In this document: positions 44,259-53,316 of the stretch, piece after piece | How the letters are laid out: every line of letters starts with the position of its first letter | Numbering within the stretch: position 1 is the first letter of the stretch | Assembly (NCBI RefSeq): GCF_016889805.1 | Contig: NZ_CP069535.1 | Span: 1,116,001 to 1,180,000, forward strand | DNA length: 64,000 bases | Reading direction: 5' to 3' | DNA from: Rhodanobacter sp. FDAARGOS 1247 | GTDB lineage: Bacteria; Pseudomonadota; Gammaproteobacteria; Xanthomonadales; Rhodanobacteraceae | Made by a program: the position numbers and the translations under genes | Notes under the pieces: generated by a model | Told to the model about the DNA's origin: nothing | Database searches by the model: none | Seen by the model: only the letters and a program-made list of their open reading frames with translations

Positions 44259-44423
44259 CAGGCGCAACAGCAAGTGCGATGACCGGCTTCGCTGTTTTAA
44301 AGCTCTTCCGGCCTTCGCCCGAGCATGGGTTGGGTGGCCTTCGCCGTGGGCCACGTTCTCAGGCTACACAGGGCCCTGACTCAATATGCCGCGGTCACGG
44401 CCGCGCGGTCGCGCGCGCATCGG

Positions 44424-44909
44424 CTAACGCTGCGACTTGGCCGGACGCCGCGTGACTTCGAACTGGATGAAGTCTTCTTTCTGGAAGTCGGGTTGCTGCA
44501 GATAGCTGAAGACGATCTTCGTGTCGGGTGCGGCTTCGGGGCTGTCGATGACCATGGTGCCGGACCAGCGCTCGATGTCGCTTCCACTGGTGGAACCGAC
44601 GATCTTCTGTTGCTGCAGGCAACTGCTGGCGTCGTTGATGTTGATCGCCATGAATTCCCGGGAGGTATTGGCGATCAGCCAGCCACAGAAGGCGTGATCC
44701 GCCTCGTCGTCGGTGTCATGGTGGCAATCCATCTGGAAGTCGAGCGGGAACGCTCCCTTCGTGCTCAGTCTTATCGTATGCGTCGAACCAATAGGTAACG
44801 ATGCGGCGTACGTGTAGAGGTGCTTGCAGATGTCCTGCTCAGCAGCAGGCGGTACGGTCGCGCAAGCTGCGCAGAGCAGGCATAGCCCCACTGCGCAGAG
44901 TATTTTCAC
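44424..44909 (-). CDS. Putative lipoprotein
   Basis: This 161-residue protein has a signal sequence ending in LCLLCAAC, a probable lipobox with the lipidated Cys near residue 16. The mature part has several cysteines and no recognised domain, so its function is unknown. It starts with GTG, which overlaps the darP stop by 4 bases (GTGA), implying co-translation with darP. Confidence 0.7.
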   Translation of the reverse strand: MKILCAVGLCLLCAACATVPPAAEQDICKHLYTYAASLPIGSTHTIRLSTKGAFPLDFQMDCHHDTDDEADHAFCGWLIANTSREFMAININDASSCLQQQKIVGSTSGSDIERWSGTMVIDSPEAAPDTKIVFSYLQQPDFQKEDFIQFEVTRRPAKSQR

Positions 44910-45469
44910 GCAGCGGTGTCGTCGGATGTATCCGTCTGCGCCAGATCCTTCAACAACTGAAAGATCTCCCGGTACGCCTTCGGCGGCTTGTTCGGCGTGT
45001 CCTTCTCGACGCGCGCCTGCCGCACCAGCGACCGCAGATGCTGGCGATCCACCTGCGGATGCTCGGCGATCAGTTCGGACAGGGCGGTTTCGTCCTCGGC
45101 GATCAGTCGATCGCGCATGGACTCCAGCCGATGCATCGCGGCGGTTTCCTGGCGCTGCTTCTCGCGGTTCTCGCCGAGCTCGGCGCGCACCGCGGCGAAG
45201 TCGTCGTCGTCGTAGCGGCGCATCACCTTGGCCAGGAAGGCGAGCTGGCGCTTCTTCGCGCCGTGCGAACTGATGCGGCGGGTGACATCGATTTCGTGGC
45301 GCACGTCGTCGGGCAGGGGCAGCTTGGCCAGGCGGCTGGGCGGCAGGTCGACCAGTTGCTGGGCCAGCGCCAGCACCGCCAGCGCATCGCGACGCTGCTG
45401 GGTGCGGCTGGGGCCGTAGTCCGCTTCTTCTTCGAGTTCGTACTGGTTGCGGCTGCGGCTCGGGCTCAC
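44906..45469 (-). CDS. darP: Ribosome-associated assembly factor DarP (YjgA)
   Basis: This 187-residue charged, helical cytoplasmic protein matches YjgA/DarP, which associates with 50S precursors and promotes late assembly. Family blocks include DALAVLALAQQLVDLPPSRLAKLPLPDDVRHEI, GAKKRQLAFLAKVMR and QVDRQHLRSLVRQARVE. It starts with GTG. In E. coli, yjgA sits beside pmbA; here the two genes are near each other on opposite strands, so the association is conserved. Confidence 0.9.
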   Translation of the reverse strand: MSPSRSRNQYELEEEADYGPSRTQQRRDALAVLALAQQLVDLPPSRLAKLPLPDDVRHEIDVTRRISSHGAKKRQLAFLAKVMRRYDDDDFAAVRAELGENREKQRQETAAMHRLESMRDRLIAEDETALSELIAEHPQVDRQHLRSLVRQARVEKDTPNKPPKAYREIFQLLKDLAQTDTSDDTAA

Positions 45470-45493
45470 GGTGTCATTCCAGGATGGGGTGGG

Positions 45494-45766
45494 TCAGCGC
45501 TGCGGGTCTTCGCGGTCCGCCACGCTTGCGGTGTGGTCGTCCGCCGGCGTGGTCTCGGCCTGCTCCAGCGCGAAGCGGGGCAGTGGCTCGCCATCCAGTT
45601 CGACGGTTTCGCAGAACATCGTCGCCGGGCGCACCCACAGGCCGAAGTCGCCGTAGAGCGCCTGGTAGACCACCAGCGGCTCCATCGTTTCGCTGTGCTG
45701 CGCGGTGCCCAGCACGCGGTAGCGCTGACCCTTGTAGTGACGATAAATGCCGGCGGCAGGTTGCAT
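45494..45766 (-). CDS. DUF1653 domain protein
   Basis: This 90-residue protein has the DUF1653 core: GIYRHYKGQRYRVLGTAQHSET, then VVYQALYGDFGLWVRP and the MFCETVELDG end. It is a small soluble beta-rich domain with unknown function. ATG 45766 is chosen over 45790 because GGAG lies 7 bases upstream. It is 24 bases upstream of darP on the same strand and is probably co-transcribed. Confidence 0.85.
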   Translation of the reverse strand: MQPAAGIYRHYKGQRYRVLGTAQHSETMEPLVVYQALYGDFGLWVRPATMFCETVELDGEPLPRFALEQAETTPADDHTASVADREDPQR

Positions 45767-45870
45767 GGACGTGCTCCGCAGCTCTTTCAATCCGCGCCCG
45801 CGCCCCCAATTCGGGAGCCGGCGGTCGCGAACCGCTTATTCTACCCGCCTAATCTCCAGGAATGCCCAAC

Positions 45871-47244
45871 GTGAGCGAAGTTGCCCTCAGCCAGACGCCG
45901 GATCGCAGTGAACAGGACATGGAGCGACTGGCCGATCTTGCCGCTGACGTGATCCGCCGCGCGCGCGCCGCGGGCGCCAGCCAGGCCGAGGTGGCGGCCA
46001 GCATCAGCAGCGGGCTCAACGTGAACGTGCGGCTGGGCGAGGTGGAGACGGTCGAGCACACCCGCGACCGCGGCTTCGGGCTGACCGTGTATTTCGGCCA
46101 GCGCAAGGGTTCGGCCAGCACCGCCGACCTCAACCCCGATTCGATCCAGGCCACGCTCGACCAGGCCTGCGCGATCGCCCGCTACACCGAGGAAGATCCC
46201 GCCGCGGGGCTGGCCGATGCGGCGCGCATGGCCACCTCATTCCCGGACCTGGACCTGTGGCATCCGTGGAGCATCGACACCGCGCAGGCGATCGAGCTGG
46301 GCATCGCGATCGAGGATGCCGGCCGCGCCCACCCGGGCATCAGCAATTCCGACGGCGCCAGCGTGCAGGCTGGCGAGGGCTTGTCGGTGTATGCGAATTC
46401 GCACGGCTTCGTGGGGCGCGAGCGCGGCACCCGGCATTCGCTGTCGCTGGCGCTGATCGCCGGCGACGACGACGGCATGCAGCGCGATTACTGGTACGAC
46501 AGCGTGCGTGCCGCCGGCGATTTCATGACTGCGCAGGCGCTGGGCGACCAGGCGGCCGAACGCACCCTGGCGCGGCTGGGTGCGCGCAGCCTGTCGACGC
46601 GGCAATGCCCGGTGCTGTTCGTGCCGGAGCTGGCGCGCGGACTGATCGGCCATCTGCTGAATGCGGTCAGCGGCGGCGCGCTGTATCGGCAGGCCAGTTT
46701 CCTGCTCGACCATGTCGGCAAGCCGGTGATGCCGGCGTGGCTCGACATCAACGAGCGGCCGCATCTTGCGCGTGGCCAGGGTTCGGCGAACTTCGACGCC
46801 GAGGGCGTGGCCACCGTCGACAGTGCGCTGGTGGAAAAGGGCGTATTGGCGCGCTACATGCTGAGCAGCTATTCGGCGCGCAAGCTGGGCCTGTCCTCGA
46901 CCGGCAACGCCGGCGGCATCCACAACCTGGTGGTGGACGCGGGCGCGGCCGACGGCGAGCGATCCGATTTCGACGGCATGCTGGCGCGACTGGGCACCGG
47001 CCTGCTGCTGACCGAGGTGATGGGGCAGGGCGTGTCCACCGTCACCGGTGACTATTCGCGGGGCGCCTCGGGCTTCTGGGTCGAAAACGGCAAGATCGCC
47101 TACCCGGTGGAAGGCATCACGATTGCCGCCAACCTGCGCGACATGTTCAACGGCATCGTGGCCGTGGGCAGCGACGTGGACATCCGCTCGCACCTGCTCA
47201 CCGGCTCGATCCTGCTCGACCGCATGACCGTCGCCGGCGAATAG
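45871..47244 (+). CDS. pmbA: PmbA/TldE, partner of TldD
   Basis: This protein of about 457 residues is the non-catalytic partner of the TldD/TldE protease, needed for complex assembly and substrate handling. It lacks the HExxxH zinc motif, as expected. Family blocks include GFGLTVYFGQRKGSAS, HPWSIDTAQAIE, GNAGGIHNLVV and GDYSRGASGFWVENGKI. GTG 45871 has AGGA at 9 bases; ATG 45862 directly abuts that box and is the less likely start. Confidence 0.93.
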   Translation: MSEVALSQTPDRSEQDMERLADLAADVIRRARAAGASQAEVAASISSGLNVNVRLGEVETVEHTRDRGFGLTVYFGQRKGSASTADLNPDSIQATLDQACAIARYTEEDPAAGLADAARMATSFPDLDLWHPWSIDTAQAIELGIAIEDAGRAHPGISNSDGASVQAGEGLSVYANSHGFVGRERGTRHSLSLALIAGDDDGMQRDYWYDSVRAAGDFMTAQALGDQAAERTLARLGARSLSTRQCPVLFVPELARGLIGHLLNAVSGGALYRQASFLLDHVGKPVMPAWLDINERPHLARGQGSANFDAEGVATVDSALVEKGVLARYMLSSYSARKLGLSSTGNAGGIHNLVVDAGAADGERSDFDGMLARLGTGLLLTEVMGQGVSTVTGDYSRGASGFWVENGKIAYPVEGITIAANLRDMFNGIVAVGSDVDIRSHLLTGSILLDRMTVAGE

Positions 47245-47251
47245 GCATTGA

Positions 47252-47418
47252 CTCCCTCCCCTGCGCGCAGGGGAGGGTTGGGGTGGGGTCGCTCGTGATC
47301 TCGGCTTCGTCGCCAGCCTGCGCAACCCCCTCCCAACCTCCCCCTGCACGCAGGGGGAGGAGCGAAGCCGCTCGTCTCCCTCCCCTGCATGCAGGGGAGG
47401 GTTGGGGTGGGGTCGCTC
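47252..47418. repeat. Three copies of a CTCCCCTGC palindrome repeat
   Basis: Two direct copies (47252-47294 and 47376-47418) and one inverted copy (47324-47361) share the core CTCCCCTGC...GCAGGGGAG followed by GGTTGGGGTGGGGTCGCTC. Inverted and direct units together can fold into a large cruciform. This is a known style of intergenic repeat in Xanthomonadales. The 277-base gap between pmbA and the DUF4870 gene holds little else. Confidence 0.75.
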
Positions 47419-47521
47419 TGCCTGTCTTTCGCAGATTCCTGCGGCAAAGCAGCTCCAGCCTTGCTAGCATCGGTGCAACCGGCAAGCGGCCGGCGACCTT
47501 TTGACGTAGAAGGAGATGCGC

Positions 47522-47923
47522 ATGAGCGTTCAACCCGAATCCGTGATTCCGCCCCCGCCGAGCGAACCGCCGATGGCCGGTGCCCCTTCCGCCGACGAGC
47601 GCCAGTGGGCGATGTTCTCGCACCTGTCCGCGCTGATCGGCCTGATCATCCCGTTCGGCAGCATCGTCGGGCCGCTGGTGATCTGGCTGATCAAGAAGGA
47701 CACCATGCCGTTCGTCAACGATCAGGGCAAGGAAGCACTGAACTTCAACATCACCGTGGCGATCGCCGCCATCGTGGGCTGGATCCTGTGCTTCATCCTG
47801 ATCGGTTTCCTGGTGCTGGCCGTGGTGTTCGTGGCCTGGCTGGTGCTGGTGATCATCGGCACGATCAAGGCCAACGAAGGCACGGCGTACCGTTATCCGT
47901 TCACGCTGCGGCTGGTGAGTTGA
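47522..47923 (+). CDS. DUF4870 membrane protein
   Basis: This 133-residue protein has a Pro-rich N-terminus and then the DUF4870 domain: QWAMFSHLSALIGLIIPFGSIVGPLVIWLIKKD, followed by a second hydrophobic hairpin and the end NEGTAYRYPFTLRLV. It probably has three membrane segments. Function is unknown. AAGGAG lies 6 bases before ATG 47522; the ATG at 47516 abuts the box and is not used. An intrinsic terminator follows. Confidence 0.85.
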   Translation: MSVQPESVIPPPPSEPPMAGAPSADERQWAMFSHLSALIGLIIPFGSIVGPLVIWLIKKDTMPFVNDQGKEALNFNITVAIAAIVGWILCFILIGFLVLAVVFVAWLVLVIIGTIKANEGTAYRYPFTLRLVS

Positions 47924-47942
47924 ACCTGCGGCAGGCATGAGG

Positions 47943-47969
47943 AAAGGGCGGCGCAAGCCGCCCTTTTTT
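47943..47969 (+). terminator. Intrinsic terminator after the DUF4870 gene
   Basis: AAAGGGCGGC pairs with GCCGCCCTTT around GCAA and is followed by a T-run. It lies between two convergent genes. Read from the other side it has only a short T-run after the stem. Confidence 0.85.
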
Positions 47970-47977
47970 GTGGCCGG

Positions 47978-49192
47978 TCACTTCCAGCCGTTGATGAAAC
48001 CGGTGATGACCAGGGCGTTGGTGAAGTCGATCAGGAACGCGCCCACGATCGGCGCGACCAGGAAGGCGCGCGTCGCCGGGCCGTAACGCTCGGTCAGCGA
48101 ACTCATCACCGCCATCGCGTTGGCGGTGGTGCCCAGCATGAAGCCGATGAAGCCGCTGGCCATCACCGCCGCGTCGTAGTCGCGGCCCATCAGTTGCAGC
48201 AGCGGCCAGCAGCAGAACGCCACCACGATCAGCGACTGCACGCCGAGGTTGACCAGCAGCGGCAGCGCCAGCCCGCTGAGTTCCCACAGGTGCAGGTCCA
48301 TCAGCGCCATCACCAGGAACAGCGACAGGCAGGTGTTGCCGATGACGTCGATGGTCGGCATCGACAGGCCGAACCAGCCGTGGCGGTCGTCGATGTTGCG
48401 GATCAGCGCGCCGACCAGCATGGCGCCGATGTAGGCCGGCAGGGTCAGCCCGAGCTGGCCCAGGCCGCCGCTGATCCATGCGCCCAGTCCCATCGCGAGC
48501 AGCAGCCAGACGAAGTTGCGCAGCCCCGAATAGGCGGCCTCCTCGACCCGCGGCGCGCCGGCGGGAGGCTCGTCGGCCAGCGTCACGGCGACTGCGCTGG
48601 CCGCGCGAGGCGCGCCAGTCGGCGTGCGCAGTTTCAGCCGCTCGATCAGCATCGTCGCCACCGGCGCGCCGATCACCGAACCCAGCACGATGCCGGCCAT
48701 GGCGTTGGCCAGCGCCACGCTGGCCGCGCCATGGACGCCAGCCTCGGCGAACACCGGGGCAAACGCCATGCCGGTGGCCGGGCCGCCGGTGAGCGTCACC
48801 GAGCCGGTGATCACGCCGAACAGCGGCGGCAGGCCGAAGGCGGTCGCCAGGCCGATGCCGACCAGGTTCTGCACCACCGCCAGGCCGCTGGCCAGGCCCA
48901 GGAACAGCAGCAGCTGGCGCCCGCCGATCCTGAGCAGGGACGTGCTGGCGTTGAAGCCGATCGCGGTGAAGAACGCGATCATCAGCGGCTGCTTGAAGGT
49001 GGTGTCGAAGCGCACCGGGGTCACCTCCCACTGGCGGCAGGCCAGCAGGGCCAGCGCCACCAGCAGGCCGCCGATCACCGGCGCCGGGATGCTGAAGCGC
49101 GCCAGCAGCGGCACGCGCTTGCGGATCGCATAGCCGACCAGCAGGAACAGGCCGCCGCAGGCCAGGCTCTGGATCGCGTCGAGGTTCAGCAT
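47978..49192 (-). CDS. gltS: Sodium/glutamate symporter GltS
   Basis: This 404-residue inner-membrane transporter has about ten to twelve hydrophobic segments. GltS proteins import glutamate with sodium; the E. coli protein is reported to accept D-glutamate as well. Family blocks include LLVGYAIRKRVPLLARFSIPAPVIGGL, TAIGFNAS and GVITGSVTLTGGPATG (the re-entrant GGxxTG-like loop). It lies 31 bases downstream of dgcA on the same strand, consistent with an operon for glutamate-compound use. Confidence 0.93.
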   Translation of the reverse strand: MLNLDAIQSLACGGLFLLVGYAIRKRVPLLARFSIPAPVIGGLLVALALLACRQWEVTPVRFDTTFKQPLMIAFFTAIGFNASTSLLRIGGRQLLLFLGLASGLAVVQNLVGIGLATAFGLPPLFGVITGSVTLTGGPATGMAFAPVFAEAGVHGAASVALANAMAGIVLGSVIGAPVATMLIERLKLRTPTGAPRAASAVAVTLADEPPAGAPRVEEAAYSGLRNFVWLLLAMGLGAWISGGLGQLGLTLPAYIGAMLVGALIRNIDDRHGWFGLSMPTIDVIGNTCLSLFLVMALMDLHLWELSGLALPLLVNLGVQSLIVVAFCCWPLLQLMGRDYDAAVMASGFIGFMLGTTANAMAVMSSLTERYGPATRAFLVAPIVGAFLIDFTNALVITGFINGWK

Positions 49193-49223
49193 GGCGTGCT
49201 CCCCGGTCCCGGCCGCGGCATCG

Positions 49224-50210
49224 TCAGCCGCCCCAGAACGCGGGCGCGGGCGGCAGCAGGAAACCGTCGTGCAGGCTCACGCCGTCGGCGTAGTCGTCCT
49301 GCAGCCAGAGCGGGCCATCCAGGTCGATGAACTCCGCCTCGCGGGCGATTTCCAGTGCCGGGGTGATGCCCAGCGACGAACACACCATGCAACCCACCAT
49401 GATCTTGAATCCGTCGGCACGCGCGGCGCGCAGCAGTCGCCAAGCCTCGGTGAGTCCGCCGGTCTTGTCCAGCTTGATGTTGACCGCCTGGTAGCGGCCG
49501 CGCAGTCGCGGCAGGTCGGCGGTGACGTGGCAGGCTTCGTCGGCGCAGATCGGGATGCGGCTGTGGAAACCCAGCAGGGCCTCGTCCGCATCGGCGGGCA
49601 GCGGCTGTTCCAGCAGTTCCACGCCGGCGCGTTCCAGCAGCGGCTGCAGGTCGCGCAGGATGTCGATGGTCCAGCTTTCGTTGGGATCGACGATGAGGTG
49701 CGCACGGGGCGCGGCCTGCCGCACGGCCTCGATCCGCGCGGCCGGGTCGTCGGCGTCCACCTTGATCTTGATCAGCCCGGCGTCGGCGATGCGCGCGGCC
49801 GCCTCGCCCATGCGCGCGGGCGTGTCGATGCTGAGGGTGATCGCGCTGCGCAGGGTGGCGCGTGGCGGCCGTCCCAGCTGCACCCACACCGGCACCGAGC
49901 TCAGTTGCGAATCGAGGTCCCACATCGCCGCGTCCAGCGCGTTGCGCGCCGCGCCGGGCGGCAGCCGCAGCTGCAGTTCGTCGCGGCCCATGCCGGCGGC
50001 CAGCTCGGCCCGCAGCGACTCGATCTCGTCGAGGACCGAGGCCATCGATTCGCCGTAGCGCGCATACGGCACCGATTCGCCGCGTCCGGTCCGTCCCGCC
50101 TGGTGCAGCTCCACCGTGACCACGTCGGCGGCGTACTTCACGCCGCGCGCGATGCGGAAGGGCGCCACCAGCGGGAAGCTGCGCTCGCTGATGGTCAGTT
50201 CGCGAAGCAT
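49224..50210 (-). CDS. dgcA: Enolase-superfamily epimerase, N-acetyl-D-Glu racemase type (DgcA)
   Basis: This 328-residue enzyme has the muconate-lactonising subgroup fold of the enolase superfamily, close to L-Ala-D/L-Glu epimerases. Catalytic lysines are Lys148/Lys150 (KIK) and Lys246 (NIKLDK). Metal ligands are Asp175 (VDPNE), Glu201 (LEQP) and Asp224 (ADEA). The adjacent DUF1611 gene matches the dgcN-dgcA pair reported to convert D-glutamate to L-glutamate through N-acetyl intermediates. A dipeptide epimerase acting on murein peptides is the main alternative. The start overlaps the end of dgcN by 16 bases. Confidence 0.8.
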   Translation of the reverse strand: MLRELTISERSFPLVAPFRIARGVKYAADVVTVELHQAGRTGRGESVPYARYGESMASVLDEIESLRAELAAGMGRDELQLRLPPGAARNALDAAMWDLDSQLSSVPVWVQLGRPPRATLRSAITLSIDTPARMGEAAARIADAGLIKIKVDADDPAARIEAVRQAAPRAHLIVDPNESWTIDILRDLQPLLERAGVELLEQPLPADADEALLGFHSRIPICADEACHVTADLPRLRGRYQAVNIKLDKTGGLTEAWRLLRAARADGFKIMVGCMVCSSLGITPALEIAREAEFIDLDGPLWLQDDYADGVSLHDGFLLPPAPAFWGG

Positions 50211-51238
50211 GCGAGCAGCTGGTCCACGATCGCTTCGACACCCATGGTCACCGGGTCCTGGCAGGGCAGCTGGAGCAGGTCGCTGATGCGCTTGCAGGCG
50301 TCGGCGGCTTCGCCTGCCGCCATGCCGGAGGTATTCAGCGCGACGCCCACCGGCTTCACCGCCGGATTGGTGAGGCGCGCGGCGACCAGGTTCGCCTCCA
50401 GGCACGGCTTCAGCTCGGGCAGCGGGTAGTCGGGCAGGCCGCGCATGTGGCGACGGGTGGGTTCGTGGCACAGCACCAGGGCGTCGGGCTGCGAGCCGTG
50501 CAGCAGGCCCAGCGACACGCCCGCGTAGGAGGGATGGAACAGCGAGCCCTGGCCTTCGATGAGGTCCCAGCCGCCATCGTGGCGCGCCGGCGAGATCCAC
50601 TCCGCGCCCCCGGAGATGAAGTCCGCGACCACCGCATCGATCGGCACGCCGGCGCCGGCGACGAAGATGCCGGTCTGGCCGGTGGCGCGGAAGTCCGCCA
50701 GCAGGCCGCGCTGGCGCATCGCGCGTTCCAGCGCCAGCGTGGTGTACATCTTGCCCACCGAACAATCCGTGCCCACGGTGAGCAGGCGCCGGCCTGCCCG
50801 CGGCCGGCCGTTGCCGACCGGGATGCCGGGCGCGGGATCGCGGGCGTCGAACAGCACCCGGCCGTTGCGCTGCGCCGCGGCCACGATGTCGGGGTTCTCG
50901 CGCAGCTTGTGGTGCAGGCCGGCGACCACGTTGAGGCCGGTGTCGAGCGCCTCGATGGCGGCGGCCACGATCTCCGGCGCCATCGTGCCGCCCGCGTTCG
51001 CGGTGCCGATCAGCATGGTGTTCGCGCCGAGGTCCTTCGCCTCGGCCATGCTCATGTCGGGCAGGTCCAGCGTGGGCTTGCAGTCGGGATGGCGCAGCTG
51101 GCCCACGCACCATTCCGGGCGCCAGTAGGCCACGCCTCTGGCCGTCTTGATGGCCAGGTCATCGGCCGCGTTGCCCAGGTACAGCAGGTACGGCGGACGC
51201 CATTGCGCGGAAGGCTTCGCATCGCCTTGGGTGGACAT
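50195..51238 (-). CDS. dgcN: DUF1611 protein, D-Glu N-acetyltransferase type (DgcN)
   Basis: This 347-residue protein has the DUF1611 layout: an N-terminal Rossmann-like domain (LLYLGNAADDLAIKTARGVAYWRPEW) and a C-terminal P-loop-like domain with the phosphate loop GTDCSVGKM. DgcN is reported to acetylate D-glutamate, feeding DgcA. The identification relies on family recall and on the adjacent dgcA. ATG 51238 has GGAG about 9 bases upstream; a longer frame to 51352 adds unrelated residues. It is 135 bases downstream of ggt with no strong terminator between them. Confidence 0.78.
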   Translation of the reverse strand: MSTQGDAKPSAQWRPPYLLYLGNAADDLAIKTARGVAYWRPEWCVGQLRHPDCKPTLDLPDMSMAEAKDLGANTMLIGTANAGGTMAPEIVAAAIEALDTGLNVVAGLHHKLRENPDIVAAAQRNGRVLFDARDPAPGIPVGNGRPRAGRRLLTVGTDCSVGKMYTTLALERAMRQRGLLADFRATGQTGIFVAGAGVPIDAVVADFISGGAEWISPARHDGGWDLIEGQGSLFHPSYAGVSLGLLHGSQPDALVLCHEPTRRHMRGLPDYPLPELKPCLEANLVAARLTNPAVKPVGVALNTSGMAAGEAADACKRISDLLQLPCQDPVTMGVEAIVDQLLACFAN

Positions 51239-51373
51239 GAAAGAGGACTCCAGGTGGCGGCGGCGCCGTCGATCAGGGGGAAGTGGAAGGAGGCGGAAGA
51301 TCGGGCACGTGAAACCTGGCTGGGCAACCGCCAGCAGCTCGCGGTGTCGCAACCGGCCTTGCGGCCGGCTGCC

Positions 51374-53143
51374 TCAATGGGCGGTTTCGACCTTGCCCAG
51401 GCCGTTGGGATTGCGCGGGTCGCTGGCGGCGGTTTTGGTGTTGCTGGTCTTGTCCCACACCACCACGTTCATGTTGCCCCAGGTCTCGGTGTCGTTGATC
51501 TCGTAGCCCATCGCCTTCAGCTTGGCCAGCACGTCGGCGGGGATGTCGCTGCCCTTTTCGATGTCGATGCGGTCGGGCAGGAACTGGTGGTGGATGCGTT
51601 TCTGCGCGGTGATCTGGCCCGCGTCCTTGCCGTCGACGAAGGCGAGGATCGCCTCGAACACCTGGGTGATGATGGTGGAGCCGCCGGGCGAGCCGATCAC
51701 CGCGAGGCGGTCCTTGCCGACCACGATGCTGGGCGACATCGACGACAGCATGCGCTTGCCGCCGACCGGCGCGTTGGCGCTGCCGCCGATCAGGCCGAAC
51801 GCGTTGGGCTGGCCCGAGACCAGGGCGAAGTCGTCCATCTCGTTGTTGAGCAGGATGCCGGTCTTGCCCGCCACGAAGCTGGAACCCAGGGTCGTGTTCA
51901 CCGTGGCGGTCATCGAGACCATGTTGCCGTCCTTGTCGATGATCGAGTAGTGCGTGGTGTGCATGCCGGGGCTCTTCGCATGCACCGACGGCAGCCACGC
52001 CGACTTGGTCGCCTGCTCGGGCAGGATGCTCTGGCGCAGGCCGTCCGCGTAGTAGGGCGACAGCAGCATGTCCAGCGGCATCTTCACGAAGTCGGGATCG
52101 CCGAGGTATTCGTTGTGGTCGCGGAACGCGCGGCGCATCGCCTCCACCAGGTAATGGATGCGGTGTGCTTCATCCATGCTCTTGAGGTCGAGCGGGGCGA
52201 GGATGTTGAGCATCTCGGCGATCGCCACGCCGCCGGAGGAGGGCGGCGGCGCGGTGATCACCTTGTAGCCGGCGTACTGCAGCTCGATCGGCTGGCGTTC
52301 CTTCGCGCGATAGTTCGCCAGGTCGACGAGTGTCCAGGTGCCGCCGGCGGCGCGCACCGACTTCACCAGTTCCTTCGCCACCGCGCCCTTGTAGAAACCG
52401 TCCGCGCCGTTGGCGGCCAGCGCCTTCAGCGTGCGCGCCTGGTTCGGATCGCGGAACAGGTCCGCTTCGCCGGGCGCCTTGCCGCCGGGCATGAACTTGC
52501 CCGAGGAGGCGGGGTAACGGCGCAGCACCTCGGCCTTGCGGGCGATCGAACGAACCAGCGAACCGCTGGGGTGGAAGCCCTGCTCGGCGATCCGGATCGC
52601 CGGACTCAGCGACACCGACAGCGGCAACTTGCCGTACTTGTCCGACATGTAGGCGACGCCGGCGGGGAAACCGGGGATGCCGGCGGCCAGCGGGCCATTC
52701 AGCGAGGTGTCGCGGTTGGGCGTGCCGTCCGCCTTCAGGTAATCCTTCTCGCTGACCGCCTGCGGCGCCATCTCGCGCGCGTCGATGAAGGTGTCTTTGC
52801 CGGTGGCCGCGTCGTGGATCACGGCGAGGAAGCCGCCGCCCATGCCGGACGCTTCCGGCTGCACCACCGACAGCGTGCTGCCCACCGCGATCGCCGCGTC
52901 CACCGCGTTGCCGCCGCGCGCCAGCACTTCGAAGCCGGCTTCGGTGGCCAGCGCGTTGGCGCTGGCGATGGCGGCGGTCTTCGACGCCGTGGTCGTCGAT
53001 GTCGCGGCGTCCTGCGCGTGGGCCAGCACGCCGAAGCTGCCGAGCGCCAGCGCCAGCAGGGTGCGACGCCAGCGCGGTGTGCTGCGCACCGTGGTGCGGC
53101 AGGCCATTCCGGCAGCGCTGCGCAGCGTGTGTTGTTCGCTCAT
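51374..53143 (-). CDS. ggt: Gamma-glutamyltransferase (periplasmic)
   Basis: This 589-residue enzyme cleaves gamma-glutamyl bonds (glutathione and gamma-glutamyl peptides) and transfers the glutamyl group to water or amino acids. A signal peptide (residues about 27-45, ending AHAQ) directs it to the periplasm. The precursor cleaves itself at the nucleophile Thr396 in the motif TTHYS. The substrate blocks GGNAVDAAIA, SGMGGGFLAVIHD and GILLNNEMDDF are intact, as is SPGGS. ATG 53143 has GGAGAG 7 bases upstream. Its promoter block (53167-53237) matches the one upstream of the TonB receptor. Confidence 0.95.
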   Translation of the reverse strand: MSEQHTLRSAAGMACRTTVRSTPRWRRTLLALALGSFGVLAHAQDAATSTTTASKTAAIASANALATEAGFEVLARGGNAVDAAIAVGSTLSVVQPEASGMGGGFLAVIHDAATGKDTFIDAREMAPQAVSEKDYLKADGTPNRDTSLNGPLAAGIPGFPAGVAYMSDKYGKLPLSVSLSPAIRIAEQGFHPSGSLVRSIARKAEVLRRYPASSGKFMPGGKAPGEADLFRDPNQARTLKALAANGADGFYKGAVAKELVKSVRAAGGTWTLVDLANYRAKERQPIELQYAGYKVITAPPPSSGGVAIAEMLNILAPLDLKSMDEAHRIHYLVEAMRRAFRDHNEYLGDPDFVKMPLDMLLSPYYADGLRQSILPEQATKSAWLPSVHAKSPGMHTTHYSIIDKDGNMVSMTATVNTTLGSSFVAGKTGILLNNEMDDFALVSGQPNAFGLIGGSANAPVGGKRMLSSMSPSIVVGKDRLAVIGSPGGSTIITQVFEAILAFVDGKDAGQITAQKRIHHQFLPDRIDIEKGSDIPADVLAKLKAMGYEINDTETWGNMNVVVWDKTSNTKTAASDPRNPNGLGKVETAH

Positions 53144-53166
53144 TCGTTCACTCTCCACGATGGGGT

Positions 53167-53237
53167 TCGAGCATAGTCACGGGGGGTTGCGTGCCACCAA
53201 TGAAAAGACGCTTGCGTTGCATAACTGATGGTTGTGG
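53167..53237 (-). promoter_or_regulatory. LysR-type promoter/operator block upstream of ggt
   Basis: Read on the - strand, the block runs: CCACAACC-ATCA-GTTATGC, 9 bases, GTCTTTTCATTGG, 16 bases, then GTGACTATGCTCGA. The palindromic ACAAC-N5-GTTAT would lie near -65 and TATGCT serves as the -10. A weak -35 (TTGGTG) is set 19 bases away, as expected for an activator-dependent promoter. The leader to the ggt ATG is about 20 bases. The matching block upstream of the receptor has the same length and spacing. Confidence 0.7.
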
Positions 53238-53316
53238 CATGCCGGCGACGGCGGCTGGCGCAGGACGTCGGCGAAGGTCCCGGCCTGCGCCGGGACCTTC
53301 GCCGCGCCGGGTTTGC

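Noticed and set aside
43866..44354. 162-codon frame across the right composite repeat
   Set aside because: The translation follows the repeat, and an equivalent frame appears in the left copy. Such frames are often annotated as hypothetical proteins but have no independent support.
47252..47418. Possible CRISPR-like array after pmbA
   Set aside because: Only three units, one inverted, with unequal spacing. The repeat is an internal palindrome with a G-rich tail, which is a REP-like design.
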